DNA of 64,000 bases from Kaistia hirudinis (GCF_014196455.1 NZ_JACIDS010000002.1:124001-188000); one strand, 5' to 3'. Shown: positions 25,753 through 34,369, counted from the stretch's first letter. Numbers and translations: made by a program. Notes: generated by a model not told the origin, from the letters alone.

Positions 25753-26886
25753 TCAGCGCGGATACTGGCGGCTCAGCCAGGCTTCGATGCCTTCGGCCGT
25801 CGGCTTGATCGGCGGATAGCCGACGACGACCTGGGTGTCCTTGGTCGACTTGCCGTCCAGCGTAGCGCCGAGCAGGTTGAAGGTCGCGACGCTGAAGTCA
25901 TAGGGCGGATAGCCGCTCTCGGCCTTCAACGGCGACTCGTCGCTGCCAAGTTCCGCCATCACCGGCTCGGAGCCGTCGACGGAGGAGACGACGCCCCATT
26001 CCGGCGAATAGAGGTTCGCCGCCTTCATCGCGGCGATGGTGCCGAGGGAGGAGTCGTTGTTGATGCCGAAGATCACGTTGATCTCCGGGTGGCCCTGCAG
26101 CAGGTCGGCCGCGGCCGGATTGGCCTTGTCGATGACGCCGCCGCCATCCACGGACTGCGCGACTGTCGCCGTCGGAACGAGCGACTTGAAGCCGTAGAGG
26201 AAGCCGTTCTTGCGGTCCTGGACCTGCGGCAGGCTCGGCAGGTCGACGACGCCGATGATCGCCTTCTTGTCCCCGAACTTCTCGATGAAGTAGCGCGCCG
26301 TGTTGCAGCCGACGAGCTGCGAGCCGGCAAAGTCGTTGGCGAAGACGCGCGGCGCGACCACCTGGGCCGGCTGGACGTTGTAGGTCACGACCTTGAGGCC
26401 CGCATCGAGCATGCGCTGGACCTGGGGGACTGCCGCGCCGCTGTCGAGCGGAGCGAAGGCGACCGCGTCGGGCGCATCGGCGATGATGTCGTCGACGAGC
26501 TTCTGCACCGTGCCGGCGTCGAAGCGGCCGTCATAGACCTTGAGCTCGAAGCCGTACTTCTCCGCCAGCATCTCCCACTGCTTCTTGATCGCGAGGAAGA
26601 AGGGCTGGCCGAGACCCATCACGCTGAGCGCGACGCGCTTGCCCTTGAGCGGGCTCGCGTCCGGCAGGGCGAGCCAGTCACCCGGCGCCTGCTCATAGCC
26701 CGTAAAGCCCGAGACGGCCTTCGGGATATCCGCGACGGCGGCGGGGTCCTTGGGCGCGCAGAGCTCCGTGGAGAAAGACTTGGCGGCCAGGGCGACGGGG
26801 CCTTCCGCCGCTGCGGCGGCCTGCGTCGCGAGGGCCAGTGCGGCACCGGCGAGCAGCATACGTCCGTTGATGCGAAGCGATGTCAA
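25753..26886 (-). CDS. Sugar ABC transporter substrate-binding protein
   Basis: A 377-residue periplasmic protein of the peripla_BP_4 class with a Sec signal (GRMLLAGAALALATQAAAAA) and a family core including VALSVMGLGQPFFLAIKKQW and VSSVDGSEPVMAEL. An extra ~45-residue cysteine-containing N-terminal segment (STELCAPKDP) precedes the first strand, longer than in RbsB. A second cysteine occurs at LVGCNTARYF, so a disulfide is possible. The start is TTG 26886 with a strong GGGAGGATCCA; the next ATG has no ribosome site. First gene of its operon. Confidence 0.88.
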   Translation of the reverse strand: MTSLRINGRMLLAGAALALATQAAAAAEGPVALAAKSFSTELCAPKDPAAVADIPKAVSGFTGYEQAPGDWLALPDASPLKGKRVALSVMGLGQPFFLAIKKQWEMLAEKYGFELKVYDGRFDAGTVQKLVDDIIADAPDAVAFAPLDSGAAVPQVQRMLDAGLKVVTYNVQPAQVVAPRVFANDFAGSQLVGCNTARYFIEKFGDKKAIIGVVDLPSLPQVQDRKNGFLYGFKSLVPTATVAQSVDGGGVIDKANPAAADLLQGHPEINVIFGINNDSSLGTIAAMKAANLYSPEWGVVSSVDGSEPVMAELGSDESPLKAESGYPPYDFSVATFNLLGATLDGKSTKDTQVVVGYPPIKPTAEGIEAWLSRQYPR

Positions 26887-26921
26887 TGGATCCTCCCTTG
26901 GATTGACACATTCAGCCGAGT

Positions 26922-26945
26922 ACCAGATATTTGGTCATCGGACAA
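26922..26945. promoter_or_regulatory. Candidate GntR control sites in the importer/lactonase divergent region
   Basis: Two overlapping signals lie between the binding-protein and SMP-30 genes: a near-palindrome ACCAGATATTTGGT (26922-26935), and GTCATCGGACAA (26934-26945). The latter recurs as GTCATCCGATAA at 27972-27983 before the hydroxyacid dehydrogenase, matching at 10 of 12 positions. Binding by the FCD regulator at 21566 is inference. Confidence 0.5.
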
Positions 26946-27002
26946 GTTAGGTTGAGCGCATCGGATGATCGACGGATCGAACCGTCGGCGGAGGGAGCAG
27001 GG

Positions 27003-27935
27003 ATGGGTGAACGGGTCGTCGAATGCGTGCAGCAGGCCAATGCCGTTCTCGGCGAGGGGCCGGTCTGGGACGAGCGCGGCGGCAACCTGTTCTGGCTCGA
27101 TATCCGGCGCGGCGAAATCTACCGGCATCATCTGGCGAGTGGCAGGCAGACCGGGCGCTGGGTTCTGCCGGCGCGGGCGGGATGCCTGGCGCTCACCGAT
27201 GATGCGAACCGCCTCGTGGTGACCGCGGGCGGCGCGATCCACTGGCTTGATCTCGAGACCGGCGCGCTCGCGCCGATCGCCGCGCCGGAATCAGAGCGGC
27301 CGCGCTACCGCTTCAACGACGGCGCCGTCGATCCGGCCGGCCGCCTCTGGCTCGGCAGCATGATCGACGATTTTCACGCGCCGGAGCGCTTCGAGGGCGG
27401 GCGGATCTACCGGGTCGAGAAGGACGTCGGCGTCACGAAGCTGGATGAAGACTATTGTCTTCCCTATGGGATAGGCTGGTCACCGGATGGGGCCACGATG
27501 TATCTGAACGACACCGTCGCGCTGACGACCTATGCCTTCGACTATGACGTTGCGAGCGGTGCGGCCTCGTCGCGCCGGCCACTTGTCCGCCATGACGGAC
27601 GCAACGGTTTCCCGGACGGACTCGCGGTCGACGCCGCGGGCAATATCTGGTCCGCGATGTGGGACGGCTGGTGCGTCGAGGTGCATGGGTCGGATGGACG
27701 CTTTCTCGATCGCATCGCCATGCCGGTGCGCCGTCCGTCCAGTCTCGCCTTTGCGGGTGACCATCTCGACGAGGTCCTGGTGACGTCCGCGACGGTCGAT
27801 TTCACATCATCGGATTATGGCGCGAGCCCGCAGGCCGGAGGTCTGTTCCGTTTTCGCCCCGGCGCGCGGGGGCTGACGGCGAACCGCTTTGGCGTGCCGG
27901 GCCGCACCCGTCTGAACGTTCCGTCATCCGGCTGA
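27003..27935 (+). CDS. SMP-30/gluconolactonase-family lactonase
   Basis: A 310-residue six-bladed propeller enzyme. Metal ligands expected for the family are visible: Glu in AVLGEGPVWDE (about residue 18), Asn in YRFNDGAVDPAGRLWLGS (about 105), Asn/Asp in the SPDGATMYLND region and Asp in FPDGLAVDAAGNIW (about 205). It hydrolyses sugar lactones, so it probably acts after the SDR in an oxidative sugar pathway. The ATG at 27003 follows GGAGGGAGCAGGG. It is divergent from the importer operon. Confidence 0.9.
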   Translation: MGERVVECVQQANAVLGEGPVWDERGGNLFWLDIRRGEIYRHHLASGRQTGRWVLPARAGCLALTDDANRLVVTAGGAIHWLDLETGALAPIAAPESERPRYRFNDGAVDPAGRLWLGSMIDDFHAPERFEGGRIYRVEKDVGVTKLDEDYCLPYGIGWSPDGATMYLNDTVALTTYAFDYDVASGAASSRRPLVRHDGRNGFPDGLAVDAAGNIWSAMWDGWCVEVHGSDGRFLDRIAMPVRRPSSLAFAGDHLDEVLVTSATVDFTSSDYGASPQAGGLFRFRPGARGLTANRFGVPGRTRLNVPSSG

Positions 27936-27971
27936 CCATCCCGGTAGAGCGCGTTTTGGTCCGCTCATCCA

Positions 27972-27983
27972 GTCATCCGATAA
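27972..27983. promoter_or_regulatory. Repeat of the GntR-type motif before the hydroxyacid dehydrogenase
   Basis: GTCATCCGATAA (minus strand TTATCGGATGAC) lies 25 nt before the dehydrogenase start and matches 26934-26945. Its location between the lactonase stop and the next gene suggests a separate promoter under the same regulator. Confidence 0.45.
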
Positions 27984-28007
27984 CTATGTCCTGATCATCC
28001 GGAGCCG

Positions 28008-29162
28008 ATGATGAAGCCGATTGCCAGCATCGATGATCTCAAGGCGATCGCGCGCCGACGCGTGCCGCGGATGTTCTATGACTATGTCGATGGCGGGTCG
28101 TGGACCGAACAGACCTATCGCGCGAACAGCACGGACTTCGACCGGATCCACCTGCGCCAGCGCGTTGCCGTCGATGTATCCGACCGCGATCTTACGACCA
28201 CCATGATCGGCCAGCCGGTCAGCATGCCGGTAGCGATCGCGCCGACGGGCCTGACTGGGATGGTCCATGCGGACGGCGAGATCTGCGCCGCGCGGGCGGC
28301 CGAGCGTTTCGGCGTTCCGTTCACGCTGTCGACCATGAGCATCTGCTCGCTCGAGGATGTCGCCGCGGCGGTTTCGACGCCGATCTGGTTCCAGCTTTAT
28401 GTGATGCGCGATCGCAGCTTCGTCGCCAAGCTCGTCGAGCGGGCGCGCGTTGCCGGCTGCGCCGCGCTGGTGCTGACGCTCGACCTGCAGATGGTCGGCC
28501 AGCGTCACAAGGACATCCATAACGGCCTCTCCTCGCCGCCAAAGCCTACGCTGCGCAATCTCGCCAACCTCGCCACCAAGCCGCGCTGGTGTCTCGGCAT
28601 GCTGGGCACGCGGCGCCGCAGCTTCGGCAATCTGATCGGCCATGTCGAAGGTCTGAACGAGACGGTGGGACTCGCCAAATGGACCGATTCCCAGTTCGAC
28701 CCGAGCCTTGATTGGGATGATGTCCGCCGCATCCGCGACATGTGGGCCGGCAAGCTGATCCTCAAAGGCATTCTCGATCCCGAAGATGCCGTCCATGCGG
28801 TCGACTGCGGCGCCGACGCCATCATCGTCTCGAACCATGGCGGCCGGCAGCTTGACGGCGCCCTCTCATCGATCGCCGCGCTGCCGGACATCGTTGCGGC
28901 GGTCGGCGGGCGCACCGAGGTCCATCTGGATGGCGGCATCCGCTCCGGCCAGGATGTCCTCAAGGCCGTCGCGCTCGGCGCCAAGGGCGTCTATATCGGC
29001 CGCTCGATGCTCTATGGCCTCGGCGCCCTCGGCGAGGCGGGCGTCACGCGCTCGCTGGAGATCATCCGCAAGGAGCTCTTCACGACCATGGGGCTGTGCG
29101 GCGTTCGCAGCATCGCCGAACTCGGGCGTGACAATCTGATCCTGCGTCATCCCCTGGATTGA
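28008..29162 (+). CDS. FMN-dependent alpha-hydroxy-acid dehydrogenase (LldD-like)
   Basis: A 384-residue TIM-barrel flavoenzyme of the L-lactate dehydrogenase/glycolate oxidase family. It has the N-terminal FYDYVDGGSWTEQTYRAN, PVAIAPTGLTGMVHADGE, FQLYVMRDR, the active-site SNHGGRQLDGALS (His and Arg near 276-279) and the FMN phosphate site DGGIRSGQDVLKA. It oxidises L-lactate or another 2-hydroxy acid and passes electrons to the respiratory chain. Two adjacent ATGs (28008, 28011) are possible; CGGAG fits the second better. Its place beside the lactonase suggests a sugar-derived hydroxy acid. Confidence 0.9.
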   Translation: MMKPIASIDDLKAIARRRVPRMFYDYVDGGSWTEQTYRANSTDFDRIHLRQRVAVDVSDRDLTTTMIGQPVSMPVAIAPTGLTGMVHADGEICAARAAERFGVPFTLSTMSICSLEDVAAAVSTPIWFQLYVMRDRSFVAKLVERARVAGCAALVLTLDLQMVGQRHKDIHNGLSSPPKPTLRNLANLATKPRWCLGMLGTRRRSFGNLIGHVEGLNETVGLAKWTDSQFDPSLDWDDVRRIRDMWAGKLILKGILDPEDAVHAVDCGADAIIVSNHGGRQLDGALSSIAALPDIVAAVGGRTEVHLDGGIRSGQDVLKAVALGAKGVYIGRSMLYGLGALGEAGVTRSLEIIRKELFTTMGLCGVRSIAELGRDNLILRHPLD

Positions 29163-29663
29163 GTGCACGGCGCCGCCTCTGGCGGATCGATAGCCGCGAC
29201 CGGCGACCGACGTCTCGCGCGGTCCTTTGGGCGTCGGCGCTCCTGATCACGGCGCGCGATCCGTACGCCTTCGCCGCCATCTCCATCCGATCCAACACCT
29301 CCCCATGCCTCGGCCCGGCCGCGGCGACGGCAGCCACTTCATGGCCACCGAGGTCGACACCGGTCGCGTCGCGTCCGGCTGCGCCCGCAGTTCGGCTTCT
29401 GCGCGATTTCTTATTTGAACTATTGCAGTTCATATTGCACGCGATAGACTGCCTGTCGGCGAGACGAGGTGGGGCTCGATCGCGCGGGGCGGATGTCCCG
29501 GAATCCGAAGGCTGAGGCCGATGTTTGGGGATGGGCGGCGCCGCTTCGGAAATCACGAATGCAATCGAGGCGGGCGACCCTTCGGCCGGCCGCCTCCAAA
29601 TCCGAAGAGCCGCGGCCGGTCTTGCCGGCACGGGGCCTCGATCAAAATGATGCGGAGGAACGC
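29163..29663. other. 501-bp gene-free control region upstream of the RraA-family gene
   Basis: No coding region could be supported on either strand. The only recognisable element is the IclR-type operator at 29412-29433, which sits in a locally AT-rich patch. The 230 bp between that operator and the GTG at 29664 is unusually long for a leader and shows no riboswitch-like conserved fold that I could recognise. Confidence 0.6.
29412..29433. promoter_or_regulatory. IclR-type operator upstream of the RraA-family gene
   Basis: TGAACT (29414-29419) and AGTTCA (29425-29430) are perfect inverted half-sites separated by ATTGC. The 22-bp block matches the site at 30475-30496 (opposite orientation) at 17 of 22 positions, and its TTGAACT half recurs in the iclR control region at 34418. 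Confidence 0.7.
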
Positions 29664-30401
29664 GTGATTCAGACAGCCGACATCCAGCGGGGCCCCCGGG
29701 ACCTCGTCGAGGGGCTCGCCAAGGTCGGGAGTGCGACAGCGAGCGGCGAGCTCTACCGCATGGGGATCCGCGATCCCCATCTGCACGGCCCGGTTCCGTG
29801 GACGCCCGGCAAGGCGATCGCCGGCTATGCGTTGACCTTGCAGTTCATGCCGAAGCGCGAGGATCTGTACGGCCAGGACGAATATGACGACCCGGAGAAG
29901 CAGCTCCATCGCCACGCGCTCTATCACACGCAGCCCGGCGACATCATCGTCGTCGACGCGCGGGCCGATATGAGCAGCGGTGTCTTCGGCGAGATGATGC
30001 TGACTTATTTTGCCGGCAAAGGTGGCGCCGGTGCCGTCATCGACGGCTGCATCCGCGACTATCCAAAGGCCCGCGAACTCGGGCTCGGCTTCTGGATGCG
30101 CGGCGTGACGCCGAACTTTCACACGCAGACCAACATCGCGCCCTTCGCGGTCAATGTGCCGATCGCCTGCGGCAATGCGCTGGTGATGCCGGGCGACATC
30201 ATCATCGCCGACGATGACGGCGCGGTGGTCGTCCCAATCGCGCTGGCCCCGGCGCTGCTCCAGGTGGCGAGCGAGCATGCCGAATGGGAGGACTTTGCCC
30301 GCATGCGGCTCGCCGAGGGCGGCGACCTCAGGAAATACTATCCGCTGACGCCCGAGGCGCAGCCCGAATATGAGGCCTGGCGGGCGCGCCAGCATCGTTG
30401 A
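29664..30401 (+). CDS. RraA-family protein (aldolase/dimethylmenaquinone methyltransferase-like fold)
   Basis: A 245-residue cytoplasmic protein of the RraA/HMG-aldolase family. The core site GGAGAVIDGCIRDYPKAREL (about residues 120-139) contains the conserved DG-x-x-RD used by metal-dependent pyruvate aldolases, and PGDIIIADDDGAVVVP is the second family block. In sugar-acid operons such proteins usually cleave or process 2-keto acids. The start is GTG 29664 with GCGGAGGAA upstream. An upstream operator shared with the mannonate dehydratase gene places it in the same regulon. Confidence 0.87.
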   Translation: MIQTADIQRGPRDLVEGLAKVGSATASGELYRMGIRDPHLHGPVPWTPGKAIAGYALTLQFMPKREDLYGQDEYDDPEKQLHRHALYHTQPGDIIVVDARADMSSGVFGEMMLTYFAGKGGAGAVIDGCIRDYPKARELGLGFWMRGVTPNFHTQTNIAPFAVNVPIACGNALVMPGDIIIADDDGAVVVPIALAPALLQVASEHAEWEDFARMRLAEGGDLRKYYPLTPEAQPEYEAWRARQHR

Positions 30402-30474
30402 GCGCTGCGATCCGGGGCCGTGCCGCGGCCCCCGGATCGCTTGACCGGCCCGCGAACTTGGCCGTAGTCTTCAT

Positions 30475-30496
30475 ATAAGAATTGGCATAGTTCAAA
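30475..30496. promoter_or_regulatory. IclR-type operator upstream of the mannonate dehydratase operon
   Basis: On the minus strand this reads TTTGAACTATGCCAATTCTT, matching the site at 29412-29433. It lies about 140 nt before the mannonate dehydratase ATG in an AT-rich patch, the expected place for a promoter. Confidence 0.65.
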
Positions 30497-30634
30497 TGTG
30501 GATTTCGCTACGATGGGCCGCGCCTTCGGGTCATGGCTGGGGCGGATCCGAACGAGACGAGAAGCGGCCGCAAAGGCTGCCCGGGGTCGGCCCCGCCAGA
30601 AAGCGGGCCGGATGGAAACGCGAGAAGGTGTCCG

Positions 30635-31615
30635 ATGAAGCTCTCAATGTGCCTCGAGACGTATGACAATGTGAAATGGCGTCATGCGAAGCAGATGGGC
30701 ATGGACCATGCCGTCATCATGGGGCCGGTGAACGAAAAGCTGCCGATCTGGGACTTCCAGACGCTCGCGCAACTCGCCAACCGCTACAAGGATGCGGGCT
30801 ACACGCCGACGGCCCTCGAAGGCCTCGTGCCGATGGACAATATCCGTCTCGCCACCGAGGCACGCGACGCCGAACTCGCCAATCTGATCAAGGTCATCCG
30901 CAACATGGGCGCCCTCGGCATTCCCGTGTTCTGCTATTCCTGGATGGCGATCGTGAACTGGTATCGCTCGTCGACGACGACGCGGCTGCGGGGCGGCGCG
31001 CTGACGACCAGCTATGACCACGCGCAGATGTCCAAGGCGCCGGGCACCGACAAGCTGGCCGTGACCGAGGAAAAGCTCTGGGAGACCTTCTCCTATTTCC
31101 TCGAAAAGGTGCTTCCCGTCGCGGAGGAAGCCGGCGTCAAGCTGGCGCTGCATCCAGATGATCCGCCCCTTTCCCCCGTCATGGGCGTCTCGCGCATCTT
31201 CGGGACGGTGGAGGCTTTCGACCGGGCCATGGCGATGGCGCCGAGCCCGAACAACGGCATCACCTTCTGCCAGGCGAATTTCGGTCTCATGGCCGGCCCG
31301 CAGAAGATACCCGAGCTGATCCACCACTATCGCGACCGGATCCATTTCGTCCATTTCCGCGACGTGCGCGGCACGGCCGAGAATTTCTACGAGACCTTTC
31401 ATGATGACGGTCACACGGACATGTTCGCGTCCATGCTGGCCTATCGCGAGATCGGCTTCGATGGTCCGATCCGGCCCGATCACGCGCCGGCCATGGAGGG
31501 CGATCCGAACACCAATCCCGGCTACGAGGCGCTCGGGCGGCTGTTCGCAGTCGGCTACATGAAGGGCCTGATCGAGGGCGCCGACGCGCTCCTCGCGGCC
31601 CGAGCTCGGCAGTGA
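30635..31615 (+). CDS. UxuA-like mannonate dehydratase
   Basis: A 326-residue TIM-barrel enzyme with several blocks of the UxuA family: LHPDDPPLSPVMGVSRIFGT (near 172), TFCQANFGLM, HFVHFRDVRGT, ETFHDDGHTDM and GPIRPDHAPAMEGD. The His, Cys and Asp residues in these blocks bind the metal that UxuA requires. UxuA dehydrates D-mannonate to 2-keto-3-deoxygluconate in hexuronate breakdown. It is shorter than the ~390-residue E. coli enzyme, and another sugar acid is possible. The ATG at 30635 follows GAAGGTG. It begins an operon with an SDR and an ABC importer. Confidence 0.85.
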   Translation: MKLSMCLETYDNVKWRHAKQMGMDHAVIMGPVNEKLPIWDFQTLAQLANRYKDAGYTPTALEGLVPMDNIRLATEARDAELANLIKVIRNMGALGIPVFCYSWMAIVNWYRSSTTTRLRGGALTTSYDHAQMSKAPGTDKLAVTEEKLWETFSYFLEKVLPVAEEAGVKLALHPDDPPLSPVMGVSRIFGTVEAFDRAMAMAPSPNNGITFCQANFGLMAGPQKIPELIHHYRDRIHFVHFRDVRGTAENFYETFHDDGHTDMFASMLAYREIGFDGPIRPDHAPAMEGDPNTNPGYEALGRLFAVGYMKGLIEGADALLAARARQ

Positions 31616-31616
31616 C

Positions 31617-32405
31617 ATGCGCGGGCTTCGCGATCTCCGCGTTCTGGTGACTGGGGCGGGGCAGGGCATCGGCCGCGCGGTCGCCGAGCGCTTTGCCGCC
31701 GAGGGCGCGCGGGTAGCGCTGAACGACCTTCGCGCCGACGATGCCTTCCGCGCACGTGTGGCCGCGATGGCGCCGGCCGCGGCCGGCGCGCACATCGTGG
31801 TTCCCGGCGATGTCGCGAGGGAAGAGGACGCCGTCCGGATCGTCGCCGAAGCGATTGCCGGGCTGGGCGGCCTCGATGTCCTCGTCAACAATGCCGGTAT
31901 CCAGATCGAGACGCCGAGCCATGAGGTTTCGCTCGAGACCTTCGAGCGGGTGATCGGCGTCAATATGCGCGGCACGTTTCTGTGCTCGCGCGCTGCGCTC
32001 GCCTATTGGGTCGCGCGCGGCGAGAAGGGCTCGATCATCAATACGAGCTCGGTGCACGAGACGATGCCGAAGCCCGGCTATCTCAGCTATTCCGCCTCCA
32101 AAGGCGCGATCGGCAATATGACCCGCACGCTGGCGCTCGAATATGCCGGGCGCGGCATCCGCGTGAACGCCGTCGCGCCGGGCGGCACGGACACGCCGCT
32201 CAACCCCGGTCTGGCCGATCCGCAGGTCCGTGCGCGCGCCAACGCCCTGATCCCGATCGGCCATGTCGCGAGCCCGGAGGAGATCGCCGGCGCGTTCGCA
32301 TTCCTCGCTTCCGCCGATGCCGCCTATGTCACGGGGCACACCCTCGTCGTCGATGGCGGCCTCGGCCTGCAGCTTCCATTCGGAGGGGCCGGGGAACGTC
32401 CGTGA
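31617..32405 (+). CDS. SDR-family oxidoreductase
   Basis: A 262-residue classical SDR with TGAGQGIG (residues 12-19), NNAGIQ, the catalytic Ser in NTSSVHE, YSASK near 159-163 and APGGTDTPLN. Its ATG lies one base after the mannonate dehydratase stop. The likely role is the keto-sugar-acid/mannonate oxidoreduction step (fructuronate reductase-like) or oxidation of the imported sugar. The exact substrate is inferred from context. Confidence 0.88.
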   Translation: MRGLRDLRVLVTGAGQGIGRAVAERFAAEGARVALNDLRADDAFRARVAAMAPAAAGAHIVVPGDVAREEDAVRIVAEAIAGLGGLDVLVNNAGIQIETPSHEVSLETFERVIGVNMRGTFLCSRAALAYWVARGEKGSIINTSSVHETMPKPGYLSYSASKGAIGNMTRTLALEYAGRGIRVNAVAPGGTDTPLNPGLADPQVRARANALIPIGHVASPEEIAGAFAFLASADAAYVTGHTLVVDGGLGLQLPFGGAGERP

Positions 32406-32482
32406 GGAGACGGCGTCGTCCGGTCGAGAAGAAACAACGATCCGTGGGCCTTCGATCCGCGGAATGAAGGGAGAGAGAAGCC

Positions 32483-33451
32483 ATGAATCGTCGTGAACTC
32501 ATGCTCGCCTCGGCCGCGTTGGCCCTCGCCGCGAGCTTCGCTACGCCGACATTCGCCGCCGATCGCCAGATCGCCGGCATCGTGTTCCAGCAGGACCAGT
32601 TCTTCAACGGCATCGAATCCGGCATGAAGGCGGCCGCCAAGAAGGCCGGCGTCGAACTGCTGCTCGCCAATTCGGATTCGAAGCCGGAGAAGGAACAGCA
32701 ACTCGTCGACACCTATGTGACCCGCGGCGTCAAGGCGATCGTGATCTCGCCGATCAGCCCGAAGGGCTCCGAGCAGGCGCTGCGCCGCGCCTCGGAAGCC
32801 GGCGTCAAGGTCATCACCTACAACACGTTCAACCTCGACTGGGACTTCGTCGCCGCCAACCTGTCGTCGAACCAGGCCGATCTCGGCCGCACCACCGGCG
32901 AAGCGGCGGCCAAGTTCATCAAGGAGAAGCTCGGCGGCAAGGCCAAGATCGCGACGCTCGGCTTCCGCGCGCTCGGCGCCGAGGTCTCTGACCTGCGCAC
33001 CAATTCGTTCCTCGAGGCCGCGAAGGCCGGCGGCAACGAGATCACGGTCGTGGCGCAGCAGGATGGCTGGCTGGCCGAGAAGGCCGTCGCCGTGGCCGGT
33101 GACCTGATCACCGCCAATCCCGAGATCGACATCCTCTATGGCGCCAATGAGGGCGGCACGGTCGGTTCGGTGCAGGCGGTGCGCAATGCCGGCAAGCAGG
33201 GCAAGATCTTCGTCTTCGGCATCGACGGCTCCGAGCAGCTGGCGAACTTCCTGCTCGACAAGGACGACGTGCTCCAGGCGACGACCGCGCAGCAGCCCTT
33301 CAAGATGGGCTCCGAGGCGCTCGACGCCGCGGTGGCGATCCTCGACGGCAAGGAGGTCAGCAAGTCGGCCGACGTGGCCGTGCTCGGCCTGTCGCGGACC
33401 GATCCAGCGGCGGTCGAGGCGTTTAAGAAGGAATGGAAGAGCCTCAAGTAA
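32483..33451 (+). CDS. Sugar ABC transporter substrate-binding protein
   Basis: A 322-residue periplasmic protein with a Sec signal (MNRRELMLASAALALAASFA, cleaved near TFAA) and the peripla_BP_4 fold: IAGIVFQQDQFFNGIESGMK as the first strand and substrate loop, and FVFGIDGSEQLANFLLD in the second lobe. It follows the SDR by 77 nt and is followed by a palindromic hairpin. The importer's ATPase and permease are encoded beyond the divergent iclR gene, so this transporter is split by its regulator. Confidence 0.9.
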   Translation: MNRRELMLASAALALAASFATPTFAADRQIAGIVFQQDQFFNGIESGMKAAAKKAGVELLLANSDSKPEKEQQLVDTYVTRGVKAIVISPISPKGSEQALRRASEAGVKVITYNTFNLDWDFVAANLSSNQADLGRTTGEAAAKFIKEKLGGKAKIATLGFRALGAEVSDLRTNSFLEAAKAGGNEITVVAQQDGWLAEKAVAVAGDLITANPEIDILYGANEGGTVGSVQAVRNAGKQGKIFVFGIDGSEQLANFLLDKDDVLQATTAQQPFKMGSEALDAAVAILDGKEVSKSADVAVLGLSRTDPAAVEAFKKEWKSLK

Positions 33452-33485
33452 TTGAGGCCACGCGCAGACCCTTCGCGGTCACGTT

Positions 33486-33518
33486 CCGTCATGGCTGGGC
33501 TCGGCCCGGCCATGACGG
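33486..33518. repeat. Palindromic intergenic hairpin after the binding-protein gene
   Basis: CCGTCATGGC (33486-33495) pairs perfectly with GCCATGACGG (33509-33518), with an inner GGGC/GCCC stem. It lies 35 nt past the binding-protein stop, between two convergent genes (binding protein and iclR). It belongs to a different palindrome type from the unit at 2709-2792 and could act as a terminator for both strands. Confidence 0.7.
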
Positions 33519-33544
33519 AGACGGCGGCGTCAGTGGCGGGGCCG

Positions 33545-34369
33545 CTAGGATCCGCCCGGTCCGGCGGCGCGCGCCTTCACCGGCAGGATGGCGCCGATCG
33601 CCGTCGCGGTCGCGATTGCGCGACGCCTGATGTGCTCGCGCCGGTCGGCTTCCGCGCCGGCGAGGAACGGCACGCTCAGCGCGCCGACGCAATTGCCGGC
33701 CGAATCGAGGATCGGAGCGCCAAAGGCATGAACGCTCGGCGAGAATTCGCCCCTGTCTTCCGACCAGCCCTGTCGAACGATCTTCGCCAGTTCCGCCGTG
33801 AGCTTGCGCGGCTCGGCATAGGTCCGGCTGGTGAAGGCCTGCAGCGGCCCGTTCACCAGCGCGTTCCGCTCCTGGTCCGGCATATGGGCGAGCAGGATCT
33901 TGCTGGCCGCGCCGGCATGCAGCGGCAGGCTCTGCCCTGGCGTCACCATCAGCGCATATTCGCGCTTGCCCTGCGCGCTGACGAGGACGAGCGTGGTGCC
34001 CTTGTCGAGGATCGAGACCTTGCTGCTCTCGCCGATCTCCTCCGAGAGGCTTTCGAGGAAGGGCAGCGCGATGGTGGCGAGGTCATAGCCGGGGCTGTCG
34101 ACCGCGACGCGCGCGGCGAGCGAGAGAAGACGCGGGCCGAGCGTATAGGCTCCGGCGGCGGACCGCCGCACGACCTCGTGGCGCTGGAGCGTGTTGAGGA
34201 TGCGGTAGACCGTCGTGCGGGGGAGCTTGCTGGCGGTGACGAGTTCGCGGATCGTCGATCCGTTCGGACGCCATTCGAGAATCTCGAGCAGCTCCATCAT
34301 GCGGTCGATGACCGGTATGCGATGCTTCTCGGCGGCGCCAGCCTCGGGTTCGTTCGACGTCTCGTCCAT
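33545..34369 (-). CDS. IclR-family transcriptional regulator
   Basis: A 274-residue regulator: a winged helix-turn-helix in residues ~20-80 (VIDRMMELLEILEWRPNG, then LVTASKLPRTTVYRILNTLQ) and an IclR effector domain with PLHAGAASKILLAHMP and VGALSVPFL. The ATG at 34369 is used because the upstream extension overlaps an AT-rich operator-like region. It is encoded opposite to, and inside, the uronate catabolic/importer locus, and matching TTGAACT half-sites occur in its own control region and before both catabolic transcription units. Confidence 0.9.
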   Translation of the reverse strand: MDETSNEPEAGAAEKHRIPVIDRMMELLEILEWRPNGSTIRELVTASKLPRTTVYRILNTLQRHEVVRRSAAGAYTLGPRLLSLAARVAVDSPGYDLATIALPFLESLSEEIGESSKVSILDKGTTLVLVSAQGKREYALMVTPGQSLPLHAGAASKILLAHMPDQERNALVNGPLQAFTSRTYAEPRKLTAELAKIVRQGWSEDRGEFSPSVHAFGAPILDSAGNCVGALSVPFLAGAEADRREHIRRRAIATATAIGAILPVKARAAGPGGS

